Of a DNA stretch of 64,000 nucleotides, positions 37,773-47,324 are shown in pieces. The translations under genes were made by a program, and so were the position numbers. Each line of letters opens with the position of its first letter. The stretch's first letter is position 1. The notes beneath the pieces are model-generated. The model had not been told where the DNA came from, did not search any database, and saw nothing but the letters and a program-made list of their open reading frames with translations. The DNA lies in NCBI GenBank assembly GCA_006226375.1, contig SBHC01000058.1, positions 1 through 64,000 on the forward strand. The letters run 5' to 3'. Source of the stretch: Deltaproteobacteria bacterium (GTDB lineage: Bacteria > Myxococcota_C > UBA6777).

Positions 37773-40220
37773 TCAAGCCGAGGGGGGTTTCGGTTCATCA
37801 TCATCCAGCCGGAGCGGAGCCACGTTGAGGATCTCCGTTCCAGGAATTTTGTCAAGGATACCCCGGATCACCGGATGCCTTTCGGCCTCGTTCCGGATCT
37901 CCTGGATCTTTTTGGCGCGTTGGGCCATTTTGCGTTCCCAGATGCTGTAGTCGTAAAAGTCTGGGAGTTCATCCGTCTCATGAAGTTCGACATCCAACTG
38001 GACCGTCACACCCCGCTCTGCGCAGAAGCCCTCAAAGGAATCACGGACTTCCGGGTCACGCAGACGATCAAACCGCAGCCCACCGCTGGAAGGAAAGATC
38101 AACTTGATGACATTGTTACCACCAATCACGTAACGAGCAAACTGCAGCGACTCCCCAACAAACGGAGAATTCTCGCGAAACTCCGCGACCAACTCACGCC
38201 ACTTCTCCACGCTGAGTTCGGCGTTCTGGTTGTGCAGTTCAGGCCGACCAGCGAGGATGGACTTCACCTCTTCGGGAGACAGTTCGCCCGGTTTCCCACC
38301 AAAGGCCATCTTCTGAAGCGCTTCAGCGTCAGGTTCTTCTTCACTGAAGCCGATCACTTCATCACTCAAAGCCTGCCCAGACGAAGCTTTGTCAGCAATC
38401 GCTCGGAGAGAGTCAGGCAAGAATGTGCTCGCGTCCAGCTCCTCCTTTTGCGGTTTGGCAGGCTTGGACGTGCCATTCGCAGGAGGCTCAGGTGCTGGAG
38501 TCGATGGAGGTTTGGAGAGATCTAGGGTGGGTGGTTTCCACTCGTCTTTTTTTTTCTTGGACGCTCGGGTGGGCTTGGGGGGTTCATTCAGAGCGTACAG
38601 CGGATCGGGATCAAAGCTCATATCGATCGGTGGCGCTGAGCCATACGAACCGTTGGTCATGGGCTCCGATCGAGGAGGAGGCTCCGAAGACGAGTTGCCC
38701 CCAGAAAACGAAGGGGCAGAAACAGTAGCAGAAACAGCTGGCGACGACGCTGACGTGGAGGTCACACGTTGCACACTGCCCGACATCCCCGCAGAAGAAG
38801 GCGGCTGGCTTCGTTCCACAGGCTGAGGTGTTTCTCGTCGAGGGAGCTCCGAGAAAGTTGGCGCAGGGGTAGTTTGGCTTGGGGGAGAGGCCTGCATCCC
38901 AGACGGTGCTTGTGTTTGAGAAGAAGCTTGCATTCCAGGAGAGCCACCACCCGATGAAGGGGGAGGACCTCCTGAATTAGGGTTTCCAGATGAAGAGCCA
39001 CCTCCGGGGGAAGATCCACCTGAACTTGAGCTTCCAGATGGAGGACCACCGGCTGGCATCTTAAGTAACCTGGATTCTAACGTGTGTAGCTGTCGGATGA
39101 CATCATCAAAGGCACGAACGGGCTCCACTCGGGCCATCTGAATCAAAGTCATCTCAAGGAGCAAGCGGGGATAGTTGGCGCGAGCGATGTCTTCAGCAGC
39201 CTTGGTCAAGATCCGAAACATCTGCTGAACTCGATCAGGAGTGTGACCTTCCAAGATCTTTCGGTAGATCTGGATTTCCTCTTCCGTCAGGTCAGTCACT
39301 TCCGATAGGTTCTCACAAACAGCGATCACCATCAGGTCCCGCAGCATGTGGGCCAACTCTTGGGTCAGATGGCGGAGGTCGTATGCGTGAGACAGCAGCT
39401 GGTCAAGAAGTTGAAGGGTCGTGTCGATGTCACGATTCAACAACGCCTCGCCGATGCGATGCAGGATGGTCCGATCGATCGCCCCGATCGCCTGGGCGAC
39501 CTCTTCATCGGAAGGAGACTTTCCACCGTACGCGATCACCTGATCCAACAGACTCAGCGCATCTCGCATCCCACCATCGGCTGCACGAACCACCAGGTTT
39601 AAGGAAACATCACTGATCGTGAGTCCCTCTGTGTCGCTGATGTGACGAAGGTAATCGAGCTGTTCCTGTCCCGTAATACGTTTGAAGTCAAAGCGTTGGC
39701 AGCGAGACAAAATGGTGATCGGGATCTTGTGGGGTTCGGTGGTCGCGAACAAAAAGAGGACATGCTCAGGAGGCTCTTCCAGCGTCTTCAACAGCGCGTT
39801 GAAGGCCTCACGTGTGAGCATGTGAACCTCGTCAATGATGTACACCTTTCGACGCGCATGGGTCGGAAGATACTGTACATTTTCGCGAAGTTCACGGATG
39901 TCATCGATCGAACGGTTGGAGGCACCATCGATCTCAGTGATATCGGTGGAGCGTCCCTCAGTGATCTCCAGACATACACTGCATTCGTTGCACGGATTGG
40001 GGTACTCAGCTTCAGTGTCGAGATTGAGACAGTTGACCGTTTTGGCCACGATACGGGCAATGGTGGTTTTACCGATACCACGAGAACCCGTCAGCAGGAG
40101 AGCGTGCGGAAGGCGCTTCAGGCGAATTGCGTTTTGCAGCGCCTGAATAACGTGCTTTTGAGAAACGACGTCGGAGAATGATTGAGGTCGCCACTTACGA
40201 GCTAGAACCAGGTAAGACAT
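37773..40220 (-). CDS. dnaX: DNA polymerase III subunit tau (gamma by slippage)
   Basis: Clamp-loader ATPase. Walker A GSRGIGKT lies at 45-52, a zinc motif near residues 77-83 (CNECSVC), and the DEXX-box VYIIDEVHM with sensor motifs follows. After the three clamp-loader domains (about 1-370) comes a long Gly/Ser/Pro-rich linker (about 370-620), then a C-terminal domain like the tau polymerase/helicase-binding part. An A9 run in the coding strand (plus-strand T9 at 38547-38555) encodes KKKK near residue 555. A shift in either direction meets a stop within about 20 codons, giving a gamma-like product. Length 815 residues. SRP RNA lies just upstream. Confidence 0.96.
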   Translation of the reverse strand: MSYLVLARKWRPQSFSDVVSQKHVIQALQNAIRLKRLPHALLLTGSRGIGKTTIARIVAKTVNCLNLDTEAEYPNPCNECSVCLEITEGRSTDITEIDGASNRSIDDIRELRENVQYLPTHARRKVYIIDEVHMLTREAFNALLKTLEEPPEHVLFLFATTEPHKIPITILSRCQRFDFKRITGQEQLDYLRHISDTEGLTISDVSLNLVVRAADGGMRDALSLLDQVIAYGGKSPSDEEVAQAIGAIDRTILHRIGEALLNRDIDTTLQLLDQLLSHAYDLRHLTQELAHMLRDLMVIAVCENLSEVTDLTEEEIQIYRKILEGHTPDRVQQMFRILTKAAEDIARANYPRLLLEMTLIQMARVEPVRAFDDVIRQLHTLESRLLKMPAGGPPSGSSSSGGSSPGGGSSSGNPNSGGPPPSSGGGSPGMQASSQTQAPSGMQASPPSQTTPAPTFSELPRRETPQPVERSQPPSSAGMSGSVQRVTSTSASSPAVSATVSAPSFSGGNSSSEPPPRSEPMTNGSYGSAPPIDMSFDPDPLYALNEPPKPTRASKKKKDEWKPPTLDLSKPPSTPAPEPPANGTSKPAKPQKEELDASTFLPDSLRAIADKASSGQALSDEVIGFSEEEPDAEALQKMAFGGKPGELSPEEVKSILAGRPELHNQNAELSVEKWRELVAEFRENSPFVGESLQFARYVIGGNNVIKLIFPSSGGLRFDRLRDPEVRDSFEGFCAERGVTVQLDVELHETDELPDFYDYSIWERKMAQRAKKIQEIRNEAERHPVIRGILDKIPGTEILNVAPLRLDDDEPKPPSA
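38547..38555 (-). promoter_or_regulatory. A9 slippage tract in dnaX
   Basis: In the dnaX coding strand the sequence reads AAG AAA AAA AAA GAC. Gain of one A leads to TGA after about 18 codons; loss of one A leads to TAG after about 7 codons. Transcriptional slippage at such a run makes gamma in Thermus dnaX. Here it is a prediction. Confidence 0.5.
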
Positions 40221-40281
40221 GGATCGACCATTGATTGCCCCACAAGAAAACTTATGAAGCCAGGAGCTAAAAGGGCGATAA

Positions 40282-40374
40282 CCGGGCACCCCCACAGCAC
40301 ACGTCGGTACCTCTTACCGCTGCTACCTTCCGGTCCTGACGGGGTTCGGAGGCCTACGTTGCGTGGGACCCGGC
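40282..40374 (-). ncRNA. ffs: 4.5S signal recognition particle RNA
   Basis: Minus-strand sequence contains the hallmark GTCAGGTCCGGAAGGTAGCAGC loop region (two parts: GTCAGGTCCGGAAG and TAGCAGC) of small bacterial SRP RNA. The ends CCGGGTCCCAC and GTGGGGGTGCCCGG pair to form the long hairpin. Ends are approximate. It partners with Ffh for co-translational membrane targeting. It lies between tRNA-Ser(GGA) and dnaX on the same strand. A TATGAT element overlaps the 5' end (40376-40381) and may be its -10 box. Confidence 0.93.
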
Positions 40375-40411
40375 TATCATAAGAATGCTCGGTATGCGAG
40401 CAGAAAAAAAG

Positions 40412-40499
<88 letters not shown>

Positions 40500-40530
40500 A
40501 AAGATGGGCCAAAGAATTTCAAAATAGGAG

Positions 40531-40617
40531 CGGAGAGAGTGGGATTCGAACCCACGGTACCCTCGCGGGCACACTTGATTTCGAGTCAAGCGCCTTCGAC
40601 CACTCGGCCATCTCTCC
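40531..40617 (-). tRNA. tRNA-Ser (anticodon CGA)
   Basis: 87-nt class II tRNA, acceptor GGAGAGA/TCTCTCC, loop CTCGAAA giving anticodon CGA, long variable arm, discriminator G, no encoded CCA. Its first 32 nt overlap the 3' end of tadA on the same strand. Confidence 0.95.
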
Positions 40618-41089
40618 TTGATTTGCTTCTTCTCTTGCGAAAAAAGCTTCGCAGTTGAAGAGATGCTTCGTCGGCTCGAACTCCAGCAACAAGCTCCAAT
40701 CGATGATTAAGTCTCTCATCAGTTGGGATGTTGTAGAGGGAACAACAGCTACCCGCCTTGGGGTCGGTCGCACCGAAAACAAGGCAGTCAAGTCGAGCAT
40801 TGACGAGGGCGCCAGCACACATGGGACACGGTTCTAGCGTGACGTACATGGTGCATCCTGTCAAGCGCCACCGCTGTAGCTTCGTAGAAGCATCGCGCAA
40901 GGCCAGGATTTCCGCATGAGAGGTTGGGTCAAACGACGTCTCGCGTCGGTTGTGTCCTCGGCCTACAATGTCACCATCACAGACCACAACCGCTCCTACA
41001 GGAACTTCCCCAATTGCTTCGGCTCTCTCTGCTTCAGCGAGAGCCTCCCCCATCCACCGTAGGTCGTCTTCCGTGAGGATACGTCCCAT
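40586..41089 (-). CDS. tadA: tRNA adenosine(34) deaminase
   Basis: Converts A34 to inosine in tRNA-Arg(ACG), allowing CGU/CGC/CGA decoding. The zinc-binding HAE (His58, Glu60) and PCPMC (Cys88, Cys91) motifs are intact, with the proton-shuttle Glu in HAE. Length is 167 residues. The last nine residues (RDGRVVEGA) and the stop are encoded inside the tRNA-Ser(CGA) gene, overlapping it by 32 nt. Its substrate tRNA-Arg(ACG) lies 82 bp upstream on the same strand. Confidence 0.95.
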   Translation of the reverse strand: MGRILTEDDLRWMGEALAEAERAEAIGEVPVGAVVVCDGDIVGRGHNRRETSFDPTSHAEILALRDASTKLQRWRLTGCTMYVTLEPCPMCAGALVNARLDCLVFGATDPKAGSCCSLYNIPTDERLNHRLELVAGVRADEASLQLRSFFRKRRSKSRRDGRVVEGA

Positions 41090-41171
41090 TAGACATACAA
41101 CTCGGAAGGCAAAGCACTTCGGCAGGAATTGTTGGGGGAGAGGATTCGCATGAGAAGGAACCGATTGGGAG

Positions 41172-41246
41172 CGCGCCCGAGAGGATTCGAACCTCTGACC
41201 TACGGATTCGTAGTCCGGCGCTCTATCCGGGCTGAGCTACGGGCGC
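41172..41246 (-). tRNA. tRNA-Arg (anticodon ACG)
   Basis: 75 nt, acceptor GCGCCCG/CGGGCGC, loop CTACGAA giving anticodon ACG, discriminator G, no encoded CCA. The A34 is the expected target of the adjacent TadA. Confidence 0.95.
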
Positions 41247-41330
41247 TTAGAATCAACAAAAACAGGAAAAGTCTTATAACAGAAACAAACAAACTTGCCA
41301 AGCAAAAAAAACATACTTTCTTACAAGAAG

Positions 41331-41418
41331 CGGAGAGAGAGGGATTCGAACCCTCGGTACCCTTTTGGGGCACACTCGCTTAGCAGGCGAGCACCATCGG
41401 CCTCTCGGTCATCTCTCC
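41331..41418 (-). tRNA. tRNA-Ser (anticodon GCT)
   Basis: 88-nt class II tRNA, acceptor GGAGAGA, loop CTGCTAA giving anticodon GCT (AGC/AGU codons), discriminator G, no encoded CCA. Its variable and T arms are almost identical to those of tRNA-Ser(GGA). Confidence 0.95.
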
Positions 41419-41479
41419 GTGAAGCGATGCCTATCTACATCGGGCTCACTGGATTCGGTAGAACCATGAACCCACCAAG

Positions 41480-41566
41480 CGGAAGAGACAGGATTCGAAC
41501 CTGCGGTGCACCGAAATGCACAACGGATTTCAAATCCGCCGCCTTCGACCTCTCGGCCACTCTTCC
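41480..41566 (-). tRNA. tRNA-Ser (anticodon TGA)
   Basis: 87-nt class II tRNA, acceptor GGAAGAG/CTCTTCC, loop TTTGAAA giving anticodon TGA, discriminator G, no encoded CCA. First tRNA after the promoter at 41584-41613. Confidence 0.95.
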
Positions 41567-41583
41567 GAACCGCAAGTTGGGAC

Positions 41584-41613
41584 GGTATATCACCCCACTG
41601 TTCAGCTTGTCAA
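41584..41613 (-). promoter_or_regulatory. Promoter of the Ser/Arg tRNA-tadA-ffs-dnaX region
   Basis: On the minus strand TTGACA (41608-41613), an 18-bp spacer and TATACC (41584-41589). Transcription would start about 10 nt upstream of tRNA-Ser(TGA). Confidence 0.65.
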
Positions 41614-42104
41614 CAGCTTTTTTCACAACGAAAGGCAACCCCAAAAAGTTCAAACCTTTTTTCATGTTTTGGAGCCTCTCTCCACCCTCTTCAGAACTGT
41701 GGTTCAACCCTGTCACAATCCAAATTTGAGAACAACCCCATTAAAAGATGAGAGTTTGAACCTGTGATCGTTACGATCTTGCGTACTCTCCACCCACAAA
41801 TGATCACATACGATCGAGGGTTGATCATCGCGAACACCCTCCCCTGCCAACAACAGAGAGTTCATCTCACGCCACTTGCTGTCGAAACAAAGGCGCACAA
41901 CCCCTGGAGATCACAAGGGAGAACAAAAAAGATAAGAAAAAAGTGAGACCGGTTGAGTTCTGGAAAAGTCTTATGGGCAAGCTGCGCGGATGATCCAGGC
42001 ATTTGTGTCTTCCATCGATAACTTCCGCTTTGCACTTGGAAACGCGCAAGTGTTTCCTTGTTTCCTCATCGCCTGTGGATCATCCCGCTTCCCAGCCCCT
42101 CTTC
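41614..42104. other. Intergenic region with second GATC cluster
   Basis: No gene seen. Five GATC sites lie within 61 nt (41766-41826), some within TGATCA, resembling the cluster at 15274-15334. An inverted pair CTTGGAAA/GCGCAAG-like element near 42038-42050 is weak. Confidence 0.35.
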
Positions 42105-42134
42105 TTGATTTTCATTGATCTCTTCATGTATACC
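42105..42134 (+). promoter_or_regulatory. Possible promoter of the Cys-rich lipoprotein at 42251
   Basis: TTGATT (42105-42110), an 18-bp spacer and TATACC (42129-42134), about 117 bp before the start codon. Confidence 0.45.
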
Positions 42135-42250
42135 CAGAAAAGTAAACCAACTTCGTCCCGCTGTTACCAACCACAGCGGTTGACCTGGGTTTACGCGCTC
42201 TGCGGCCAAATACCAGGCCTAGAACCTATTAGCAGGAGATAGTAGAAAGA

Positions 42251-43351
42251 ATGTTGAGGAATCATATCAACCGATGGATGAGTTTTGGCCTTCTGGCAAC
42301 CTGCCTTGTCGCCTGGATGGCAGCAGGTGCGAGTTTTACCGCATGTTCCGGCACTTCAGACGGTAGTTGCGTGACACAAGCTGACTGCGGTGGGAAAAAC
42401 TGCGTCAACGGAAAGTGCGCCACGACAGAATGCTCCAAAGACGCCGACTGTGTCGCGCTCAAGAAAGCCACTTGTGTGAATGGCAGCTGCCAGGGTTGCT
42501 CCGACGACAGCGTATGCAACACCGCCGATGGCGAAAAATGCGTGGGCGGTACCTGCCTCAAAGGCTGCCAAAAGAGCGATGACTGCGCCTACTTGGGCAA
42601 GAACAAGTCGGGAGAGCCGGCCAAATGTTTGCTCAACAGCTGCATTCTTCCCTGCGTGTCCCACAAAGACTGCGCTGATGATCAATACTGCAAGTCCCAG
42701 GTTTGCGCCAAAGGAGAGCGTCCCGCGAGCAAAGACCGCGACGAGCTTCAGCCCTGCGGAAACCTCGACAACGACAAAGAATGCACCGACGACAGCCAGT
42801 GCACCGAAGGCGTGTGCGACAAAGGACTCTGCTGGACCAACTGCCTCGATGGGTTGATCTGCAAGACCTGGTCGGGCGGCGCGACCAACTACTGCTACAA
42901 GCCCTGTTCGGCAGGTTGTGGTGACAAAGTCTGTGTAACCGCCGAACAATTCGCAGAAGGCATCGAAGTTTGTATGCGCCCGATCAAAGAACAAGGCCAG
43001 CTCTTCGACTACAACAAAGGTACCGCTTGCGACACCAAAAACGGCGTCTTCTCTTTGATGCCTCCCCGTGGCCAGCCTGGCTTTGGTCAAGGTCGCTGTT
43101 GGGCCTTTTGTGACGCCAACAACGCCTGTGAGAAAGGCCGCGAGTGTGCATCCCTCGGAATCCAAAACACCGATGGTAAGTGGATCACCGCCTGTCTCAA
43201 GCCCTGCACCTCCACTGACGATTGCGGTGGCGTCGAAGGCCTTGTTTGCAAGACCGTGACTGGCGATTGCACCTCTGATGCAGATTGCGGAACGGTTGGC
43301 CCCTGCACCAACGGCAAATGCAAAGGCGCCGACCTCTGCATCCCCCGCTAA
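42251..43351 (+). CDS. Cysteine-rich repeat lipoprotein
   Basis: Signal peptide with a possible lipobox (FTAC, Cys32), then C-x(4)-DC-x(2-4)-C-x-x-G-x-C modules (for example QADCGGKNCVNGKC, TSDADCGTVGPCTNGKC at the end) flanking a less regular central part. About 40 Cys in 366 residues indicate heavy disulfide bonding outside the inner membrane. Related in style to 31672-33135 and 59220-62852. The start ATG follows GAAAGA. Function unknown. It lies 213 bp before the carboxylase cluster. Confidence 0.78.
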   Translation: MLRNHINRWMSFGLLATCLVAWMAAGASFTACSGTSDGSCVTQADCGGKNCVNGKCATTECSKDADCVALKKATCVNGSCQGCSDDSVCNTADGEKCVGGTCLKGCQKSDDCAYLGKNKSGEPAKCLLNSCILPCVSHKDCADDQYCKSQVCAKGERPASKDRDELQPCGNLDNDKECTDDSQCTEGVCDKGLCWTNCLDGLICKTWSGGATNYCYKPCSAGCGDKVCVTAEQFAEGIEVCMRPIKEQGQLFDYNKGTACDTKNGVFSLMPPRGQPGFGQGRCWAFCDANNACEKGRECASLGIQNTDGKWITACLKPCTSTDDCGGVEGLVCKTVTGDCTSDADCGTVGPCTNGKCKGADLCIPR

Positions 43352-43564
43352 GACATCCCCCGAACAGACCTTCTCTTCGACACCTCACCCAACGCTCCAT
43401 CTCCACAATTCCCGTGCATGCCTCTTGACCGCTTCCGCGTTTTTCGTCATCAATTCCTGCGGCTGTTGGCTATCCAACTCCAAATCCCCGCTCTTTTTCG
43501 CGGGATCATTCCCCCAATACAGCACTTTTGTCCCAGAGAACGATACACAAAGGCCAGTCGACGT

Positions 43565-45115
43565 ATGAGCACAACTGCAGAGAAACTCGAACAGTTAAGA
43601 GCCCTCAAGGAAGAAGCCGCGAGCGCAGACCCCGCCAAGGTTGCCAAGCGCCATGACAAAGGCAAATACACCGCGCGAGAGCGAATCGAGAAGCTCCTCG
43701 ATCCAGGGTCTTTTCGTGAGACCGATATGTTTGCCCGCCACCGGTGCAGCGACTTTGGCATGGAAGAACGCCGCCCTTACGGCGACGGCGTCGTGACCGG
43801 AAGTGGCACCATTGATGGACGCCTGGTCTATGTGTTCTCCCAGAACTTCATGCAGTTCGGCGGCTCCTTGGGTGAGGTGTTCGCCGAGAAGATCTGCAAG
43901 GTTATGGACATGGCCCTGAAAAACGGCGCCCCCTTCATCGGCATCAACGACTCTGGCGGTGCACGTATTCAGGAAGGTGTTGTCAGCCTTGGTGGTTACG
44001 CTGAGATCTTTTACCGCAACGTGATGGCTTCGGGTGTCATTCCGCAGCTCTCGATGATCATGGGACCTTGCGCAGGCGGTGCAGTCTACTCTCCCGCCAT
44101 GACCGACTTTACCCTGATGGTCAAAGGCACCAGCCACATGTTCATCACCGGCCCAGAAGTGATCAAGTCGGTGACGCGGGAAGAAGTCACGTTTGAAGAC
44201 CTGGGCGGCGCGATGACCCACAACTCTCGCTCTGGCGTGGCTCACCTCCTCGCCAACGACGAAGATCAGGCCATCGCTCAGATCCGTCAACTGTTCTCCT
44301 TTCTGCCCTCGAACAACCTGGAAGATCCACCGCGCGCCCCCTCGGATGATCCCAAAGACCGCACCGACGAAGACCTCAACACGATCATCCCCGACAACCC
44401 CAACATGCCCTACGATATGCGTGATGTGATCGGCAAGATCATGGATCACGGCGAGTTCTTTGAGGTCCAGCCCTACTGGGCACAGAACCTAGTCATTGGT
44501 TTTGCACGCCTTCACGGCCACGCGGTGGGTGTCGTCGGCAACCAACCCGCACACCTCGCAGGCTGCCTGGACGTGGACGCCTCGATCAAAGGCGCTCGCT
44601 TTGTCCGGTTCTGCGATGCCTTCAACATTCCGCTGGTCACCTTTGTGGACGTCCCAGGCTTCCTCCCAGGAACCGCCCAAGAGTACAACGGGATCATCCG
44701 GAACGGCGCCAAGTTGCTCTATGCGTACTGCGAAGCGAACGTTCCCAAGCTCACAGTGATCACCCGCAAAGCTTACGGTGGAGCGTACGACGTAATGTGC
44801 AGCAAGCACATTCGCGCCGACTTCAATGTCGCTTGGCCCACTGCAGAGATTGCGGTGATGGGTGCCGAAGGTGCCGTCAACATTATCTTCCGCAAGGAGT
44901 TGGGCAAGAGCGACGATCCTGAAGTTCGCCGCAAAGAGCTCGTGGAAGAATACCGCGACAAGTTCGCTTCGCCCTACATTGCTGCAGAGCGCGGCTACAT
45001 TGACGATGTGATTGAGCCTTCCACGACTCGGCCCCGGCTGATCGAGGCATTGGAAGCCTGCGCCAACAAGCGCGAGCACCGTCCCGCAAAGAAGCACGGC
45101 AACATCCCACTTTAA
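43565..45115 (+). CDS. Acyl-CoA carboxyltransferase subunit (methylmalonyl-CoA carboxyltransferase 12S / propionyl-CoA carboxylase beta type)
   Basis: Crotonase-fold carboxyltransferase moving CO2 between biotin and an acyl-CoA. Family segments include [30 protein letters not shown] (oxyanion region), [37 protein letters not shown] (key PGFLPG) and [13 protein letters not shown] at 43565 gives 516 residues, close to the 12S subunit and PccB; the 49 upstream in-frame residues are not family-like. It is followed after 10 bp by a 5S-like subunit and then a biotin carrier, the gene set of a transcarboxylase. Confidence 0.92.
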   Translation: MSTTAEKLEQLRALKEEAASADPAKVAKRHDKGKYTARERIEKLLDPGSFRETDMFARHRCSDFGMEERRPYGDGVVTGSGTIDGRLVYVFSQNFMQFGGSLGEVFAEKICKVMDMALKNGAPFIGINDSGGARIQEGVVSLGGYAEIFYRNVMASGVIPQLSMIMGPCAGGAVYSPAMTDFTLMVKGTSHMFITGPEVIKSVTREEVTFEDLGGAMTHNSRSGVAHLLANDEDQAIAQIRQLFSFLPSNNLEDPPRAPSDDPKDRTDEDLNTIIPDNPNMPYDMRDVIGKIMDHGEFFEVQPYWAQNLVIGFARLHGHAVGVVGNQPAHLAGCLDVDASIKGARFVRFCDAFNIPLVTFVDVPGFLPGTAQEYNGIIRNGAKLLYAYCEANVPKLTVITRKAYGGAYDVMCSKHIRADFNVAWPTAEIAVMGAEGAVNIIFRKELGKSDDPEVRRKELVEEYRDKFASPYIAAERGYIDDVIEPSTTRPRLIEALEACANKREHRPAKKHGNIPL

Positions 45116-45125
45116 GGACACTCCC

Positions 45126-46706
45126 ATGGCGCAACACATCCTCGCAACACACACCGATCCCAAGGACCCAGCCAAACAGGCTCCGAAGCGTCCCATCCGT
45201 GTGATGGAAACGGTGCTTCGCGACGCCCACCAGTCGCTGTTGGCCACTCGGATGCGAACCGAAGACATGCTTCCCATTCTCCCCACGTTGGATCGCGTGG
45301 GATATTGGTCTGCTGAAATGTGGGGGGGCGCAACCTTCGACTCGTGCCTCCGCTTTCTCCGCGAAGACCCTTGGGAACGCCTCCGACTGATTCGCAAGGC
45401 CATGCCCAACACTCGACTCCAGATGTTGCTTCGCGGCCAAAACATCGTGGGCTACAAGCACTACCCCGATGATATCGTAGTCCAATTTGTCAAACGCGCG
45501 GCGCACACAGGCATCGATGTTTTCCGAATCTTCGACGCTCTCAACGATCTGCGGAACATGAAGCTCGCGATCGAGACCGTATTGGAAGCAGGAAAAATCG
45601 CAGAAGGTGCGATCTCCTACACCGTCTCTCCGTTTCACACCATCGAACGATACGTAGAGTTGGGGAAAGAGTTGGAAGCGTTGGGCTGCCAAACCCTCTG
45701 CATTAAAGATATGGCAGGGTTGCTGACCCCTTACACCTCGCGTGAATTGGTCGCAGGACTCAAAGAGGCCATCTCTATTCCCATTCACCTTCACTGCCAC
45801 GCCACCAGCGGAATGGCCGAAGGCGCCTACTTGATGGGAATTGAAGCCGGAGCCGACATCGTTGATGTTGCGATCTCCTCCATGGCAGGTGGAACATCGC
45901 AGCCCCCTACAGAGTCGCTGGTCGCCACCTTGCAAAACACCGAGTTTGATACAGGTTTGGATCTCAAGACTCTGTCGGAGGTCGCTGAGTACTTCCGCTC
46001 CGTTCGGACCAAGTACGCCCACTTTGAAAGCAAGCACACGGGCGTGGACCCACGGGTTTTGCAAAACCAAATCCCTGGCGGCATGATCTCCAACCTTGCC
46101 AACCAGCTCCGTGAGCAAGATGCGCTCGACAAAATAGACGAGGTCCTCAGCGAAGTTCCCAAGGTTCGGGCTGAGCTGGGTTACCCTCCCCTTGTCACGC
46201 CAACCAGCCAGATCGTGGGAACCCAAGCGGTGCTCAATGTGATCATGGGTGAACGCTACAAAACCATGACCCGTGAGACCCGCAACCTCCTGCTGGGCAA
46301 GTACGGAAAAACCCCAGCACCGGTGAATCCAGAGCTTCTGAAGCAAGCCGAAAAAGTGGAAGGGCACAAAGCCATCGAAGGTCGCCCCGCTGACGAACTG
46401 AGTCCAGCCTGGAAAGAGTCCCTCTCCAAGGTGGAAGACCAAGGCGGCGAGCACCAAGAAGACGACGCTCTCAGCCATGCCATTTTCCCACAGGTCGCAG
46501 CACAATACTTTGAAGAGCGGAAACGCACAGGGCCATCCCCCGATGAGTTGGGCGCAGCCATGAGCGCCATTATCTTCCATCTCCGTCAACAAATCCTCGA
46601 CGACGGAGAAGGAGACGCCTCAAACTCCGGCAAGCACGGCACGAACCCCTGGAAGATGGCAGCTCGTATCGAGAGCTTGCGCGTGAGTCCGCTCAGCCGA
46701 CTCTAG
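45126..46706 (+). CDS. Pyruvate/oxaloacetate carboxyltransferase subunit (transcarboxylase 5S / OadA / PycB type)
   Basis: TIM-barrel carboxyltransferase that exchanges carboxyl groups between biotin and pyruvate/oxaloacetate. [10 protein letters not shown] (28-37) carries the metal-binding Asp, CIKDMAGLL the active-site Lys194 that is carbamylated in the family, and HLHCHATSG (221-229) the metal-binding His pair. The C-terminal part continues to residue 526 without a fused biotin domain; that domain is encoded by the next gene. Length matches the Propionibacterium 5S subunit. OadB, the sodium-pump membrane subunit, is absent nearby, which favours a soluble transcarboxylase over a sodium-pump decarboxylase. 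Confidence 0.92.
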   Translation: MAQHILATHTDPKDPAKQAPKRPIRVMETVLRDAHQSLLATRMRTEDMLPILPTLDRVGYWSAEMWGGATFDSCLRFLREDPWERLRLIRKAMPNTRLQMLLRGQNIVGYKHYPDDIVVQFVKRAAHTGIDVFRIFDALNDLRNMKLAIETVLEAGKIAEGAISYTVSPFHTIERYVELGKELEALGCQTLCIKDMAGLLTPYTSRELVAGLKEAISIPIHLHCHATSGMAEGAYLMGIEAGADIVDVAISSMAGGTSQPPTESLVATLQNTEFDTGLDLKTLSEVAEYFRSVRTKYAHFESKHTGVDPRVLQNQIPGGMISNLANQLREQDALDKIDEVLSEVPKVRAELGYPPLVTPTSQIVGTQAVLNVIMGERYKTMTRETRNLLLGKYGKTPAPVNPELLKQAEKVEGHKAIEGRPADELSPAWKESLSKVEDQGGEHQEDDALSHAIFPQVAAQYFEERKRTGPSPDELGAAMSAIIFHLRQQILDDGEGDASNSGKHGTNPWKMAARIESLRVSPLSRL

Positions 46707-46765
46707 CCGAACGTTTCCTTTTCTTCGCAACTTTCCCTTTTGGAAGAGAATCCACGAGTAAGTAC

Positions 46766-47317
46766 ATGCAAGGCAAACTTGAAGTCGGTGAGCACCAGTT
46801 TGATGTGGAAACCCACCGCGAAAACGAAACCATCCTTGTCTCCCTCAACGGAAAAGAGTACGCAGTGAAGCTTGAAGAAACCGAGCAAGGTTTCACTGTG
46901 ATGTTGGGAGGCAATGAACTTCACGTCGAAGTCACAGACGAACAAAAAGATCACCTTCGTCTCTCTCGTAGCACCGACGTCTCCGTGGATGGCCACTTGG
47001 TCTCTACGTTGTTCCGGCCGCAACGCAGCAACAACCTTCAAGCCAGCGTTGACGAAGGCGACATGGACGAAGGCAGCGTCACCGCTCTGATGCCGGGTAC
47101 GATCATGCGAATCCTTGTCGAAGAAGGACAAACCGTTGCATCCGGCGACGTCCTTCTGATCTTGGAAGCCATGAAGATGGAAAACGAGATCAAGGCCCCG
47201 CTCAGCGGCGTGGTCGAAAGCATCGCTGTGGAAGAAGGCAAACCCGTCAACAAAGGCGAGCTGCTGGTTCACATTGAAGCTGAAAATGGGGAAGCAGTGG
47301 AAGGCGAGGAAGGATAG
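46766..47317 (+). CDS. Biotin carboxyl carrier subunit (transcarboxylase 1.3S type)
   Basis: Carries biotin on Lys137 in the EAMKMENEI motif near the C-terminus; the biotinyl domain is about 105-175. The N-terminal 90 residues form a beta-rich region ([16 protein letters not shown]) with an acidic linker (DEGDMDEGS), comparable to the docking part of BCCP-like subunits. Length 183 residues, longer than the 123-residue 1.3S subunit. The ribosome site is weak. It follows the 5S-like gene after 59 bp and converges on yebC with a 7-bp gap. Confidence 0.9.
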   Translation: MQGKLEVGEHQFDVETHRENETILVSLNGKEYAVKLEETEQGFTVMLGGNELHVEVTDEQKDHLRLSRSTDVSVDGHLVSTLFRPQRSNNLQASVDEGDMDEGSVTALMPGTIMRILVEEGQTVASGDVLLILEAMKMENEIKAPLSGVVESIAVEEGKPVNKGELLVHIEAENGEAVEGEEG

Positions 47318-47324
47318 ACAGGAC

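Noticed and set aside
44883-46592. 569-codon minus-strand frame opposite the 5S carboxyltransferase gene
   Set aside because: No family motif, and the plus-strand gene is strongly supported by its active-site motifs.
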